A stretch of 13,186 bases of DNA from an uncultured Collinsella sp. (GTDB lineage Bacteria; Actinomycetota; Coriobacteriia; Coriobacteriales; Coriobacteriaceae): the NCBI GenBank assembly GCA_900547125.1, contig URFU01000058.1, positions 1-13,186 of the forward strand, in the 5' to 3' direction. The position numbers were made by a program, and so were the translations under genes. Shown piece after piece: positions 1 to 6,390 of the stretch. Positions within the stretch are counted from its first letter, which is position 1. Every line of letters starts with the position of its first letter. The notes below the pieces were generated by a model that was given only the letters and a program-made list of their open reading frames with translations, was not told where the DNA came from and made no database searches.

Positions 1-163
1 TAGTGTCTGACTTATGCTCAACCTGCGGCGCCATTTTGCCTGAAGGCACCTTGCTCGCTCTGGCGGGTTTTCGCTGTCGGTGCCATAGCATCGGCGTTGC
101 TGTGGCTGTCGGAAATGATTCGTTGGGGACGGAGGAAAACGGATCATTTTTATCCTGGTGCAT

Positions 164-194
164 TGGTGCAAGGGGGCAGGTTTCCTTTGCACCA
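164..194. other. Hairpin upstream of the tgt promoter
   Basis: An 11-bp inverted repeat: TGGTGCAAGGG at 164-174 pairs with CCTTTGCACCA at 184-194 with one G-T wobble, around a 9-nt loop. No T-run follows, so it is a poor intrinsic terminator. It lies 36 bp before the candidate -10 of tgt. It could be a protein-binding palindrome or the end of an upstream transcript; the sequence does not decide. I see no supportable gene in 1-163. Confidence 0.4.
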
Positions 195-230
195 GTTTCT
201 GTCGAGTCGGTGCTTCTTGCGGGTTGCCCG

Positions 231-236
231 TATAAT
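231..236 (+). promoter_or_regulatory. Candidate -10 box for tgt
   Basis: A perfect TATAAT hexamer lies 37 bp before the tgt start codon. The best-spaced -35 is weak (TCGGTG at 207-212, 18-bp spacer). A transcript from here would have a leader of about 30 nt. The -10 is seen; promoter activity is inferred. Confidence 0.5.
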
Positions 237-273
237 GGTTTGCGTATGAACCGCAACCAAGGAGCTCCAGTTT

Positions 274-1413
274 ATGGACCAGAATCTCTTTAAATTCGAC
301 CTGATCGCCGAGGACCCGACCACGCACGCGCGCGCCGGCGTGCTGCATACCCCGCACGGCGACATCGAGACGCCGATCTTTATGCCCGTGGGCACCAAGG
401 CAAACGTCAAGGGTATTCCCACCGAGACCGTCAAGCAGCTCGGCGCCCAGATCGTGCTTGCCAATACCTATCACCTGTCCATGCGCCCTGGCGAGGACAC
501 CATCGCCGAGCTGGGTGGACTGCACAAGTTCATGAACTGGCACGGCCCCATCCTCACCGACTCGGGCGGATTCCAGGTCTTTAGCCATAACGACGCCGTT
601 AAGCTCACCGATGAGGGCGTGCGCTTTATCGTCAATGACTACGACGGCCGCCACGTGTTCTGGACGCCCGAGGACAACATGGAAATCGCCATGAAGCTCG
701 GTTCCGACATCTGCATGCAGCTCGCCCAGTGCCCCGGCTATCCTGCCACGCGCGCCTACGTCGAGCGCGCGGTGGAGCTGTCGAGCATGTGGGCCGAGCG
801 CTGCTACAAGGCTCACACCCGCGATGACCAGGCACTCTTTGGCATTGTCCAGGGTGGCATGCATCTGGACCTGCGCCTGCGCTCGCTGCGCCATCTGGAG
901 GAGTGCGGCGACTTCCCGGGCTACGGCATCGGCGGTTACTCTGTGGGCGAGGACCACGAGACTATGTTTGAGACGCTGGCACCGCTGGTTTCCGAGTACA
1001 TGCCTAAGCACAAGCCGCGCTACCTCATGGGCGTCGGCAACCCTACCACGCTCGTGCGCGGCGTTGGCGTGGGCATCGACATGTTCGACTGCGTGTTGCC
1101 GACGCGCACCGGCCGCATGGGCACGGCGTTTTCGAGCGAGGGTCGCCTCAACTTCCGCAACGCGCGCTTTGCGCACGACGACGGTCCCATCGATCCCACC
1201 TGCACCTGCCCGGTGTGCACGGGCGGCTACAGCCGTGCGCTCATCCGTCACATGGTCACGCAGAAGGAGATGCTCGGCGGTATTCTGCTGTCGATGCACA
1301 ACATCTACTACCTGCTCAACCTTATGCAGCGTGCCCGCCAGGCCATTATCGAGGGCCGCTACGGCGCGTTTGTGAGCGACTGGATGAACAGTCCTGCGGC
1401 GGTGGACTACTAA
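274..1413 (+). CDS. tgt: tRNA-guanine transglycosylase (TGT)
   Basis: TGT exchanges the guanine at wobble position 34 of tRNAs with GUN anticodons for a 7-deazaguanine base (preQ1, or queuine in salvaging species) on the way to queuosine. The protein has 379 residues, normal for the bacterial enzyme. Visible are the general base Asp96 in TDSGGFQ, the VQGG segment (192-195), the nucleophile Asp272 in DMFDCVLPTR, and the zinc site Cys310, Cys312, Cys315 and His342. The start is set by AAGGAG 9 nt upstream. One key position is odd: the FDEC motif, whose Asp (Asp143 in E. coli, Asp156 in Zymomonas) recognises the base, reads LAQC here, with Ala at residue 151 (GCC at 724-726). The fold and chemistry are otherwise intact, so the family call is firm but the substrate is open. 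No other queuosine gene is in the window. Confidence 0.97.
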   Translation: MDQNLFKFDLIAEDPTTHARAGVLHTPHGDIETPIFMPVGTKANVKGIPTETVKQLGAQIVLANTYHLSMRPGEDTIAELGGLHKFMNWHGPILTDSGGFQVFSHNDAVKLTDEGVRFIVNDYDGRHVFWTPEDNMEIAMKLGSDICMQLAQCPGYPATRAYVERAVELSSMWAERCYKAHTRDDQALFGIVQGGMHLDLRLRSLRHLEECGDFPGYGIGGYSVGEDHETMFETLAPLVSEYMPKHKPRYLMGVGNPTTLVRGVGVGIDMFDCVLPTRTGRMGTAFSSEGRLNFRNARFAHDDGPIDPTCTCPVCTGGYSRALIRHMVTQKEMLGGILLSMHNIYYLLNLMQRARQAIIEGRYGAFVSDWMNSPAAVDY

Positions 1414-1465
1414 GGACGACGCGGACGCTTGCAGAGCGCGGGCAACGGCAAGGGGCGAGCGCCGG

Positions 1466-1510
1466 TCGGTCATCGCGTTCGCTAAGACCGTCTGCGCGAC
1501 CGCTGACCGA
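1466..1510. other. Long imperfect hairpin between tgt and the LOG gene
   Basis: TCGGTCATCGCG at 1466-1477 pairs with CGCGA (1495-1499) and TGACCGA (1504-1510), giving 12 bp interrupted by a 4-nt bulge (CCGC), with a 17-nt loop. No T-run follows, so it is not a classical terminator. A perfect 10-bp palindrome, GCTTGCAAGC, lies just downstream at 1513-1522. Both sit in the 212-bp gap after tgt, which has no convincing gene. Confidence 0.45.
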
Positions 1511-1562
1511 TAGCTTGCAAGCACTTGATGCATCGTGGGTACCATACCGAATAGTTGATGTT

Positions 1563-1610
1563 CGGGCGGGTGTTTGGCGCATGGCGTCGACCCCGCCCGT
1601 TTTCTTTTTC
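1563..1610 (+). terminator. Intrinsic terminator or attenuator before the LOG gene
   Basis: CGGGCGGG (1563-1570) pairs perfectly with CCCGCCCG (1592-1599) and is followed by a T-rich tail, TTTTCTTTTTC. It is well placed as the tgt terminator, about 150 bp after its stop codon. It also ends only 15 bp before the next start codon, with the ribosome-binding site directly after the T-run. A promoter for the next gene must therefore lie upstream of the hairpin or inside it. Confidence 0.75.
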
Positions 1611-1625
1611 TCGATAGGAGTACCC

Positions 1626-2384
1626 ATGATTAAGAACGAGAATGCCGAGGGCGAGCCTGCCTACGACGAGACGTACCGCCGCGGTCCCGTGGTCATGCGC
1701 GGCCCCATGATTCCTAAGGACAACACCTACGCCAACCTGCTGGCGCCCGAGGACTCGACCGACTGGCTGCATGCCGACCCCTGGCGCGTGCTGCGCATCC
1801 AGGCCGAGTTTGTCGACGGCTTTGGCGCGCTTGCTGAGCTCGGACCTGCGGTGACCATCTTCGGTAGCGCCCGCACGCCCAAAACCGATCCGCTTTACAA
1901 GGCGGCGCGTACCGTCGGACGCAAGATTGCCCAGCGCGGCGTGGCGGTCATCACCGGTGGCGGCCCCGGCATCATGGAAGCGGCCAACAGGGGAGCGGCG
2001 AGTGTCAACGGCAAGTCAGTTGGCCTGGGCATTGAATTGCCGCACGAGCATGGGCTCAACAAATACGTGAACCTCGGCATGGACTTCCGCTACTTCTTTG
2101 TGCGCAAGACCATGTTCGTTAAGTACAGCTCGGGTGCCTTCGTGTTTCCCGGTGGCTTTGGTACGCTCGACGAGATGTTCGAGGTGCTCACGCTGGTGCA
2201 AACGCACAAGGTCAAGCGCATGCCGCTTGTGCTGGTAGGCAGCGAGTACTGGCAGGGCCTATTCGACTGGCTTAACGGTCCGGTGATGGACGCCGGTATG
2301 ATCAGCCCGCTCGATCCCGACCTCGTCCACATCACCGACGACCTCAACGAGGCCGTCGACATTGCCCTAAGTGGGCTGATGTAG
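1626..2384 (+). CDS. LOG family Rossmann-fold nucleotide hydrolase (TIGR00730 type)
   Basis: This is a cytosolic protein of 252 residues in the LOG (lysine decarboxylase-like) family, whose characterised members cleave the N-glycosidic bond of nucleoside monophosphates, for example cytokinin riboside 5'-monophosphate phosphoribohydrolase. Visible signatures are GSAR (80-83), GGGPGIMEAANRGA (111-124), the Arg160-Lys161 pair, and the nucleotide-binding motif PGGFGTLDE (175-183) with the catalytic Glu183. The first 70 residues (RRGPVVMRG, DPWRVLRIQAEF) resemble the longer actinobacterial branch rather than the roughly 190-residue plant-like LOGs. The start at 1626 is chosen because AGGAG lies 5 nt upstream and homology begins there; the frame is open much further upstream but overlaps tgt. 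The physiological substrate in this branch is not known to me. Nothing nearby indicates cytokinin metabolism, so nucleotide salvage is the cautious guess. Confidence 0.9.
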   Translation: MIKNENAEGEPAYDETYRRGPVVMRGPMIPKDNTYANLLAPEDSTDWLHADPWRVLRIQAEFVDGFGALAELGPAVTIFGSARTPKTDPLYKAARTVGRKIAQRGVAVITGGGPGIMEAANRGAASVNGKSVGLGIELPHEHGLNKYVNLGMDFRYFFVRKTMFVKYSSGAFVFPGGFGTLDEMFEVLTLVQTHKVKRMPLVLVGSEYWQGLFDWLNGPVMDAGMISPLDPDLVHITDDLNEAVDIALSGLM

Positions 2385-2414
2385 GGACAAGGCTTCTTCG
2401 CTTATAGATGAATA

Positions 2415-2450
2415 ATGGCAGTCTGATGCTAGCTAACATCAGTCTGCCAT
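2415..2450. promoter_or_regulatory. 36-bp palindromic operator of the toxin-antitoxin pair
   Basis: ATGGCAGTCTGATG (2415-2428) and CATCAGTCTGCCAT (2437-2450) pair at 13 of 14 positions, and the centre contains TAGCTA, so 16 of 18 pairs of the whole palindrome match. It lies just upstream of the TATACT box and 47 bp before the antitoxin gene. RelB/DinJ antitoxins are ribbon-helix-helix repressors that bind such palindromes with their toxin, so autoregulation is expected. A third half-site, CTGATG, occurs at 2465-2470. Operator function is inferred from geometry. Confidence 0.8.
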
Positions 2451-2460
2451 CTAAATTGGG

Positions 2461-2466
2461 TATACT
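2461..2466 (+). promoter_or_regulatory. Candidate -10 box of the toxin-antitoxin operon
   Basis: TATACT lies 31 bp before the antitoxin start. No good -35 is visible. The place where it should be (about 2438-2443) falls inside the right arm of the palindrome, so a repressor bound there would block polymerase. Confidence 0.5.
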
Positions 2467-2496
2467 GATGCAAAAGACGAGGCGAGGAGGTCGCGT

Positions 2497-2796
2497 ATGT
2501 CTACTGCAACGGTTAAGCCCACGACGGTTCGCATCGAAGAAGGACTCAAGGAACAAGCGACTGAGTTTTTGGATTCGGTCGGCCTTAGTCTCAATTCCTA
2601 CCTCAATCTTGCCGTTCGGCAGCTGGTAAATCAGCGAAAGATTCCGTTTGAGATTGTGGGTCGGCCCGAAGTTCCCAACGAGGCGACGAGGCGCGCCATG
2701 GTGATTGCCGAGGCTCATGAGTTGGGGATTCTGCCAGACGACAGCCCGTCATTCAATAACGCTGATGAGCTTATATCGTTCCTCGATGAGGACTAG
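2497..2796 (+). CDS. dinJ: RelB/DinJ family antitoxin
   Basis: This 99-residue protein is the antitoxin of a type II pair: it neutralises the downstream ribonuclease toxin and represses its own operon. Residues 9-53 form a typical RelB/DinJ ribbon-helix-helix DNA-binding domain, with the strand TTVRIEEG followed by helices containing EFLDSVGLSLNSYLNLAVRQLV and ending in IPFEI. The C-terminal half is acidic and probably wraps the toxin. The start is set by GAGGAGG 6 nt upstream. The stop codon is 2 nt from the toxin start, so the genes are translationally coupled. Codon use is less GC-biased at third positions than in the flanking housekeeping genes, consistent with horizontal acquisition. The symbol is assigned by family and partner, not orthology. 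Confidence 0.9.
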   Translation: MSTATVKPTTVRIEEGLKEQATEFLDSVGLSLNSYLNLAVRQLVNQRKIPFEIVGRPEVPNEATRRAMVIAEAHELGILPDDSPSFNNADELISFLDED

Positions 2797-2798
2797 CG

Positions 2799-3107
2799 AT
2801 GTTTGAGATTAAAGTCGAGGCTCAGTTTAAGGTGGATTACAAACGGACGATGCGCATCCATCCGCAGCTAAAAACCGAGTTTAAGGCGGCAGTCGCAGAG
2901 CTTGCAGCTCGCGGCTCGCTTCCCGCGGAATATGGCGCCCATGAGCTTTCAAACCCGGGCGGCAATTACAACGGCCACATCGATTTCCATCTATCCGATG
3001 GGTTGGTCGATGTGGTCGTTCTGTACTTGCCGCATAAGACTAATCCTGTGATCCGACTGGTCAGAATGGGCTCGCATGAGGAACTGTTCCGGGGCCCGCA
3101 GGGCTGA
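2799..3107 (+). CDS. yafQ: YafQ-family mRNA interferase toxin
   Basis: This 102-residue RelE-superfamily protein probably cleaves mRNA on the ribosome when released from its antitoxin. Compared from memory with E. coli YafQ, the catalytic set is largely present: His48 in AHEL, His64 in FHLSDG, Asp67, His93 in GSHEELF and Phe97. The Trp that follows the Asp in YafQ (PDW, Trp68) is Gly here. The stretch ending HKTNPVIRLVRMGSHEELF is the usual final strand. The frame is intact. The gene starts 2 nt after the antitoxin stop, with a GAGGA-like sequence in the end of the antitoxin gene as its ribosome-binding site. The toxin-antitoxin call is strong; cleavage specificity cannot be read from sequence. 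Confidence 0.88.
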   Translation: MFEIKVEAQFKVDYKRTMRIHPQLKTEFKAAVAELAARGSLPAEYGAHELSNPGGNYNGHIDFHLSDGLVDVVVLYLPHKTNPVIRLVRMGSHEELFRGPQG

Positions 3108-3116
3108 TTGCCGATT

Positions 3117-3185
3117 TCTAAGTTGCGGTGGAATAGGGATTGATTTGCGGCTGATAAGCCAAAAACAGTTCCTATTCCACCGCAA
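3117..3185. repeat. Nested hairpin repeat, copy 1
   Basis: A perfect 15-bp outer stem, TTGCGGTGGAATAGG at 3123-3137 with its complement at 3171-3185, encloses a 33-nt loop holding a small inner stem, GGCT-gata-AGCC. The first 20 bases (3117-3136) are identical to 6391-6410, and the inner stem plus the following A-run and CAG are also shared with that copy. It lies between the convergent toxin and DegV genes. No T-run flanks it on either strand, so terminator function is uncertain here. Confidence 0.85.
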
Positions 3186-3200
3186 GTGGTAAAGGTGCCC

Positions 3201-4061
3201 CTAGTGGATGGGCTGGTAGCGGGGGCAGTAGCTGATGGCGATGGCGTCGACGCCTACGTGGGTGGCAATGGTGCAGCCGATGGGGCCGGTGCCGGCGTCT
3301 ACGTAGTCTTGGCCCGCGAGCGCTTGGTTGACGAGCTCCTGCTCCTCGGCGGCGCCGGTCGTGAGCACGCGCACGCTGGAGCCCGGGTGCTCGGCCAAAA
3401 ATGCGAGGCAATCGGCCATGGTGTTGGCGACGATGCGCTTGGCGCCGCGGCCCTTCTTGATGGCCTTGATCTCGCCCGATTTCCACTCCGGCGAAACGGC
3501 CAGGCGAATGTTGAGCATCTGCGTGAGGTGGCCGGCGAGCTTGGGCGCACGGCCGTTCTTAACGAGGTTCTCGAGCGTGCGGGGGATCAGCAGCAGGTGG
3601 GCGTCGGGCAGCGTCGCGCGGATCTGCGCCTCGGTCTCGTCCAGGCTGCGGCCGTCCTCGCGCATGGCCAGCGCGTACTCCACCAGCAGGCCTTCGGCAC
3701 CCGAGCCGGTGCGCGAGTCGATGCAGCGAACGTCGAGCTCGTGCGTTTCGGCCGTCAGGCTGGCGTTGGCATAGCAGGCGGACCACTCGCTGCACAGCGA
3801 GATAAAGATGGCGCTGTCGTGGCCGTCGGCGAGCACGCGGTCAAAGAGTGCCTTGAACTCGCCGGCGCTCGGCTGCGAGGTGTGCGGCAGCTGCTCGGAG
3901 CCGGCCATGCGCGCGACGTATTCCTCGGCGGTAATCTGCACCTGGTCGAGCAGGTCCTCGCCCTCGATAATCACATGCAGCGGAATCACGTAAATGCCGA
4001 GCTCTTGGGCGCGGGCGGGGGAGATGTCAGACGTGGAGTCGGTTATGATGGCAAAAGACAT
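3201..4061 (-). CDS. DegV family fatty-acid-binding protein (FakB-like)
   Basis: DegV proteins bind a long-chain fatty acid. In Gram-positive bacteria the FakB members present it to the kinase FakA, giving acyl-phosphate for phospholipid synthesis. The 286-residue protein has the N-terminal strand FAIITDSTSDIS, the TSQPS motif with Thr61 and Ser62 that holds the carboxylate in FakB proteins, a Ser-Ala pair at 94-95, LENLVKNGRAPK (163-174) in the hinge region, and His268 in ATHVG. The start at 4061 is chosen because AAAGG lies about 8 nt upstream and homology begins at once; an in-frame ATG at 4118 would add 19 basic residues across the promoter. It is monocistronic, convergent with the toxin gene and divergent from the HAD gene. 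FakA is not in the window, so the pathway role is inferred from family. Confidence 0.92.
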   Translation of the reverse strand: MSFAIITDSTSDISPARAQELGIYVIPLHVIIEGEDLLDQVQITAEEYVARMAGSEQLPHTSQPSAGEFKALFDRVLADGHDSAIFISLCSEWSACYANASLTAETHELDVRCIDSRTGSGAEGLLVEYALAMREDGRSLDETEAQIRATLPDAHLLLIPRTLENLVKNGRAPKLAGHLTQMLNIRLAVSPEWKSGEIKAIKKGRGAKRIVANTMADCLAFLAEHPGSSVRVLTTGAAEEQELVNQALAGQDYVDAGTGPIGCTIATHVGVDAIAISYCPRYQPIH

Positions 4062-4117
4062 AATTGCACCTTTCGCTGGGGCGCTTGCGCGCCGCCTTCT
4101 GAGAGCAAAGTGCGACA

Positions 4118-4125
4118 AGTATAGT
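4118..4125. promoter_or_regulatory. Overlapping divergent -10 candidates
   Basis: The eight bases AGTATAGT contain TATAGT on the plus strand (4120-4125, with a weak TTCTGA -35 at 4097-4102, 17-bp spacer) and TATACT on the minus strand (4123-4118). They sit in the 156-bp gap between the divergent degV-like and HAD genes. If both are used, the two transcripts compete for the same site. The hexamers are seen; activity is inferred. Confidence 0.35.
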
Positions 4126-4147
4126 AGAGTCGTTCCACATTACTAGG

Positions 4148-4176
4148 TTCAATTGTTGAATAGTCAACAGTTTGAA
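4148..4176. promoter_or_regulatory. Inverted repeat in the divergent intergenic region
   Basis: TTCAA-t-TGTTGA at 4148-4159 mirrors TCAACA-gt-TTGAA at 4164-4176 around a 4-nt ATAG centre. The inner 6-bp arms are perfect and the outer 5-bp arms are offset by one base. The AT-rich palindrome stands out from GC-rich surroundings and has the size of a dimeric repressor site. No regulator gene is adjacent. Confidence 0.45.
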
Positions 4177-4217
4177 GTGTCGGTGTGGAAATCGTCAACT
4201 GGGGAAGAGGAATGCCG

Positions 4218-4880
4218 ATGGAGGCACTGGAGATATGCAGGCGGCCGGTCGTGTTGTTTGATTTCGATGGCACGGTGGCCGATACGGGCCGGGCGGTGAT
4301 GACCTCGACGCGCAAGACGCTGACTGCGCGCGGGTTTTCGGAGGCGCAGATGGGTGACCTGCGTCGCATGATCGGGCCGCCCCTGTGGAAGAGCTTTCAC
4401 GACTTTTACGGCTTTTCCCGCGAGGAGTCGCTTGTGGTGGCCGACGAGTATCGCACCTTTTTTGATGAGCTGGGACCGGAGGAGTACCCCGTGTTCGATG
4501 GGATCCCCGAGCTGCTGGATGGGTTAGCCGCCCGGGGCAAGCGTATGGCCGTGGCGACGTCGCGCATGGAGGCAAAGTGCATCGACATGGTGCGTGAGCT
4601 TGGGCTTTCTCGGTTTGAGGCGGTGGTTGGCATGAATCCGCCGCAGGGGCGCGAGACCAAGGCCGATTCGGTCCGCGATGCCCTGGCGGCCCTGGGCGCG
4701 ACCGCGGACGATGCCGTGATGATTGGCGACCGCTTTAACGACGTCGAGGGCGCGCACGCGATGGGCGTGCCGTGCATTGGCATCTATTCGGGCGCGGCGG
4801 CGCCGGGCGAGCACGAGGCCGCGGGCGCCGATGCGGTGGTGCACTCGGTGGCCGAGCTTGCTAAACTTTTCGCTATATAA
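4218..4880 (+). CDS. HAD-superfamily phosphatase, phosphoglycolate-phosphatase-like
   Basis: This 220-residue cytosolic phosphatase belongs to HAD subfamily IA (Gph/PpaX-like). Motif I is DFDGT with nucleophile Asp15 and acid Asp17, motif II is the Thr114-Ser115 pair in AVATS, motif III is Lys148 in ETKAD, and motif IV is GDRFND with Asp171 and Asp175. The helical cap lies at about 22-85. The substrate cannot be named; phosphoglycolate, pyrophosphate and sugar phosphates are all handled by relatives. The start is chosen at 4218 because GGGGAAGAGG ends 7 nt upstream; ATG at 4212 and GTG at 4185 are in frame, but 4212 lies too close to that site. The M20 dipeptidase gene follows after 54 bp and may be cotranscribed. 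Confidence 0.9.
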   Translation: MEALEICRRPVVLFDFDGTVADTGRAVMTSTRKTLTARGFSEAQMGDLRRMIGPPLWKSFHDFYGFSREESLVVADEYRTFFDELGPEEYPVFDGIPELLDGLAARGKRMAVATSRMEAKCIDMVRELGLSRFEAVVGMNPPQGRETKADSVRDALAALGATADDAVMIGDRFNDVEGAHAMGVPCIGIYSGAAAPGEHEAAGADAVVHSVAELAKLFAI

Positions 4881-4934
4881 GTATGTGATGTGAGGGGCGG
4901 GCACGCTCGCCGCTCATTGGTAAGGAGGTCGTCC

Positions 4935-6371
4935 ATGAATCAGGTGGAGCAGAGCGTTGCCGAGTATGTCGACGAGGTCTGGGAAGATGTCGTCGCCGAT
5001 ATCGAGCAGCTGGTGAGCTATCCGTCTGTGGCCGTTGCTGCCGATGCGGAGCCCGGTGCGCCGTTTGGCCGCCCGGTCCGTGATGCGCTCGATTGCGCGC
5101 TCGGCATTGCGCAAAAGCTCGGCTACCAGACGAGCGACGACGAGGGCTTTGTGGGCATCGCCGATATCCCGGGCCGCGGTGATAAGCAGCTTGCGACCAT
5201 TTGCCATGTGGACGTGGTGCCCGCCGGTCCCGGCTGGAACACCGACCCGTTTGCGATGGAGCGTCGCGAGGGCTGGCTGCTCGGCCGTGGCGTGATCGAC
5301 GACAAGGGCCCGGCCGTGCTGTCGCTCTACGCCGGCGCGTACCTGCTCAAACACGGCATTGTGCCACGCTATACCTTCCGCGCGCTGCTGGGCTGCGATG
5401 AGGAAGTTGGCATGTCCGACGTTCACCATTATCTGGAGAACTACCCCAACCCAGACTTTCTGTTTACGCCCGATGCCGAGTTCCCGGTCTGCAATGCCGA
5501 GAAGGGTCAGTTTGGGGCGACGTTTGTGAGCTCCAAGATCGACGGCGGGCGCATCGTATCGTGGAGCGGTGCCGAGGCGAGCAACGCCATTCCGTCGCAG
5601 GCTATCTGCGAGCTCGCGATTGCCGCCGATGAGCTGCCGGCACCGGTCGAGAACGCCGACCGCCTGGAGATTACGGCGCTCGATAACGGGCATGCGCAGA
5701 TTTTTGCCCACGGCATTGGCGGTCATGCCTCGATGCCCGAAGGAACGATCAATGCCGTCGGCCTCATCGTGGCGTATCTGCGCGAGGCCGAGGACGCGTT
5801 TGGTGCCCGTGACGAGCGCCTGTTGACGCCTGCCGAGCACGAGTTTGTCAAGTTTCTGGCCTTTGTGCATGCGGATGCCTATGGCCGCGGCCTGGGTATC
5901 GACGCGACGAGCCCGGCGTTTGGCCCGCTCACCTGCAACCCCGGCGTTATCCGTGTGGCGGATGGCCATATCGAGCAGGTCATCGACGTGCGCTTCCCCG
6001 ATAGCACCAGCGCCGATACCATCTGCGATCAGCTCGAGCCGCTCGTGGGCCGCTTTGGTGTGACGTATCGCGTGGACCGTGCCAAGGTGCCGTTCTCGGT
6101 CTCTGCCGACGATCCGGCCGTGAAGGCGCTTATCGATACCTATAACGAGTTTACGGGCAAGCATGCCGAGCCCTTTGCCATGGGCGGCGGCACGTACGCG
6201 CGCAACTTTGCCCGCGCCGTCTCGTTTGGCCCCGAGGAGACCGGCCTGGAGCTGCCCGCATGGGGCGGCCAGATGCACGGCCCCAACGAGTGCGCCAACG
6301 AGGAGCAGCTCAAGCAGGCGCTCAAGATTTATATTGTTGCGATTCTCCGCTTGAACGAGCTGGAGCTTTAA
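4935..6371 (+). CDS. M20 family dipeptidase (PepV/Sapep type)
   Basis: This 478-residue metallopeptidase probably splits dipeptides in the cytosol with two Zn or Mn ions. The M20 active site is complete: His91 and Asp93 in CHVDVVPAG, Asp122 in GVIDDKGP, the catalytic Glu156 with Glu157 in GCDEEVG, Asp180 in TPDAEFP, and His448 in MHGPNE. The lid (dimerisation-like) domain spans about 185-390 and carries His264 in GGHASMPEG. The length and the DDKGP and MGGGTYAR motifs fit the PepV/Sapep branch rather than DapE or ArgE. A near-perfect ribosome-binding site, AAGGAGG, lies 6 nt before the ATG; an upstream in-frame start at 4890 would only add a non-homologous basic stretch. It follows the HAD phosphatase gene and is closed by a hairpin with a T-run, so the two may form one unit serving amino-acid scavenging; that link is inferred from position only. 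Confidence 0.93.
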   Translation: MNQVEQSVAEYVDEVWEDVVADIEQLVSYPSVAVAADAEPGAPFGRPVRDALDCALGIAQKLGYQTSDDEGFVGIADIPGRGDKQLATICHVDVVPAGPGWNTDPFAMERREGWLLGRGVIDDKGPAVLSLYAGAYLLKHGIVPRYTFRALLGCDEEVGMSDVHHYLENYPNPDFLFTPDAEFPVCNAEKGQFGATFVSSKIDGGRIVSWSGAEASNAIPSQAICELAIAADELPAPVENADRLEITALDNGHAQIFAHGIGGHASMPEGTINAVGLIVAYLREAEDAFGARDERLLTPAEHEFVKFLAFVHADAYGRGLGIDATSPAFGPLTCNPGVIRVADGHIEQVIDVRFPDSTSADTICDQLEPLVGRFGVTYRVDRAKVPFSVSADDPAVKALIDTYNEFTGKHAEPFAMGGGTYARNFARAVSFGPEETGLELPAWGGQMHGPNECANEEQLKQALKIYIVAILRLNELEL

Positions 6372-6390
6372 GGTTACGCGGTTTTACCAA

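Noticed and set aside
237..273. preQ1 riboswitch before tgt
   Set aside because: The short leader lacks the A-rich tail and pseudoknot arrangement of preQ1 riboswitches.
3..293. Open frame from a GTG with a Cys-x2-Cys pair (96 codons)
   Set aside because: It overlaps the tgt promoter and start, has no ribosome-binding site visible at the window edge, and shows no recognisable domain beyond one short Cys pair.
1215..1625. Upstream extension of the LOG reading frame into tgt
   Set aside because: It would run through the terminator and the tgt coding region. The good ribosome-binding site and the start of homology are at 1626.
2370..2384. Similar endings of the LOG and final HAD genes (GLM followed by TAG)
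   Set aside because: Only a few residues are shared and the genes are unrelated; chance.
3186..4124. A 312-codon plus-strand frame opposite the DegV gene
   Set aside because: Gly/Val/Ala-rich shadow of the minus-strand gene, which has a ribosome-binding site, the TSQPS motif and normal family length.
4914..6278. A 454-codon minus-strand frame opposite the dipeptidase
   Set aside because: Same reason: low-complexity Arg/Gly/Ala/His composition with no motif, while the plus strand has the full M20 active site.
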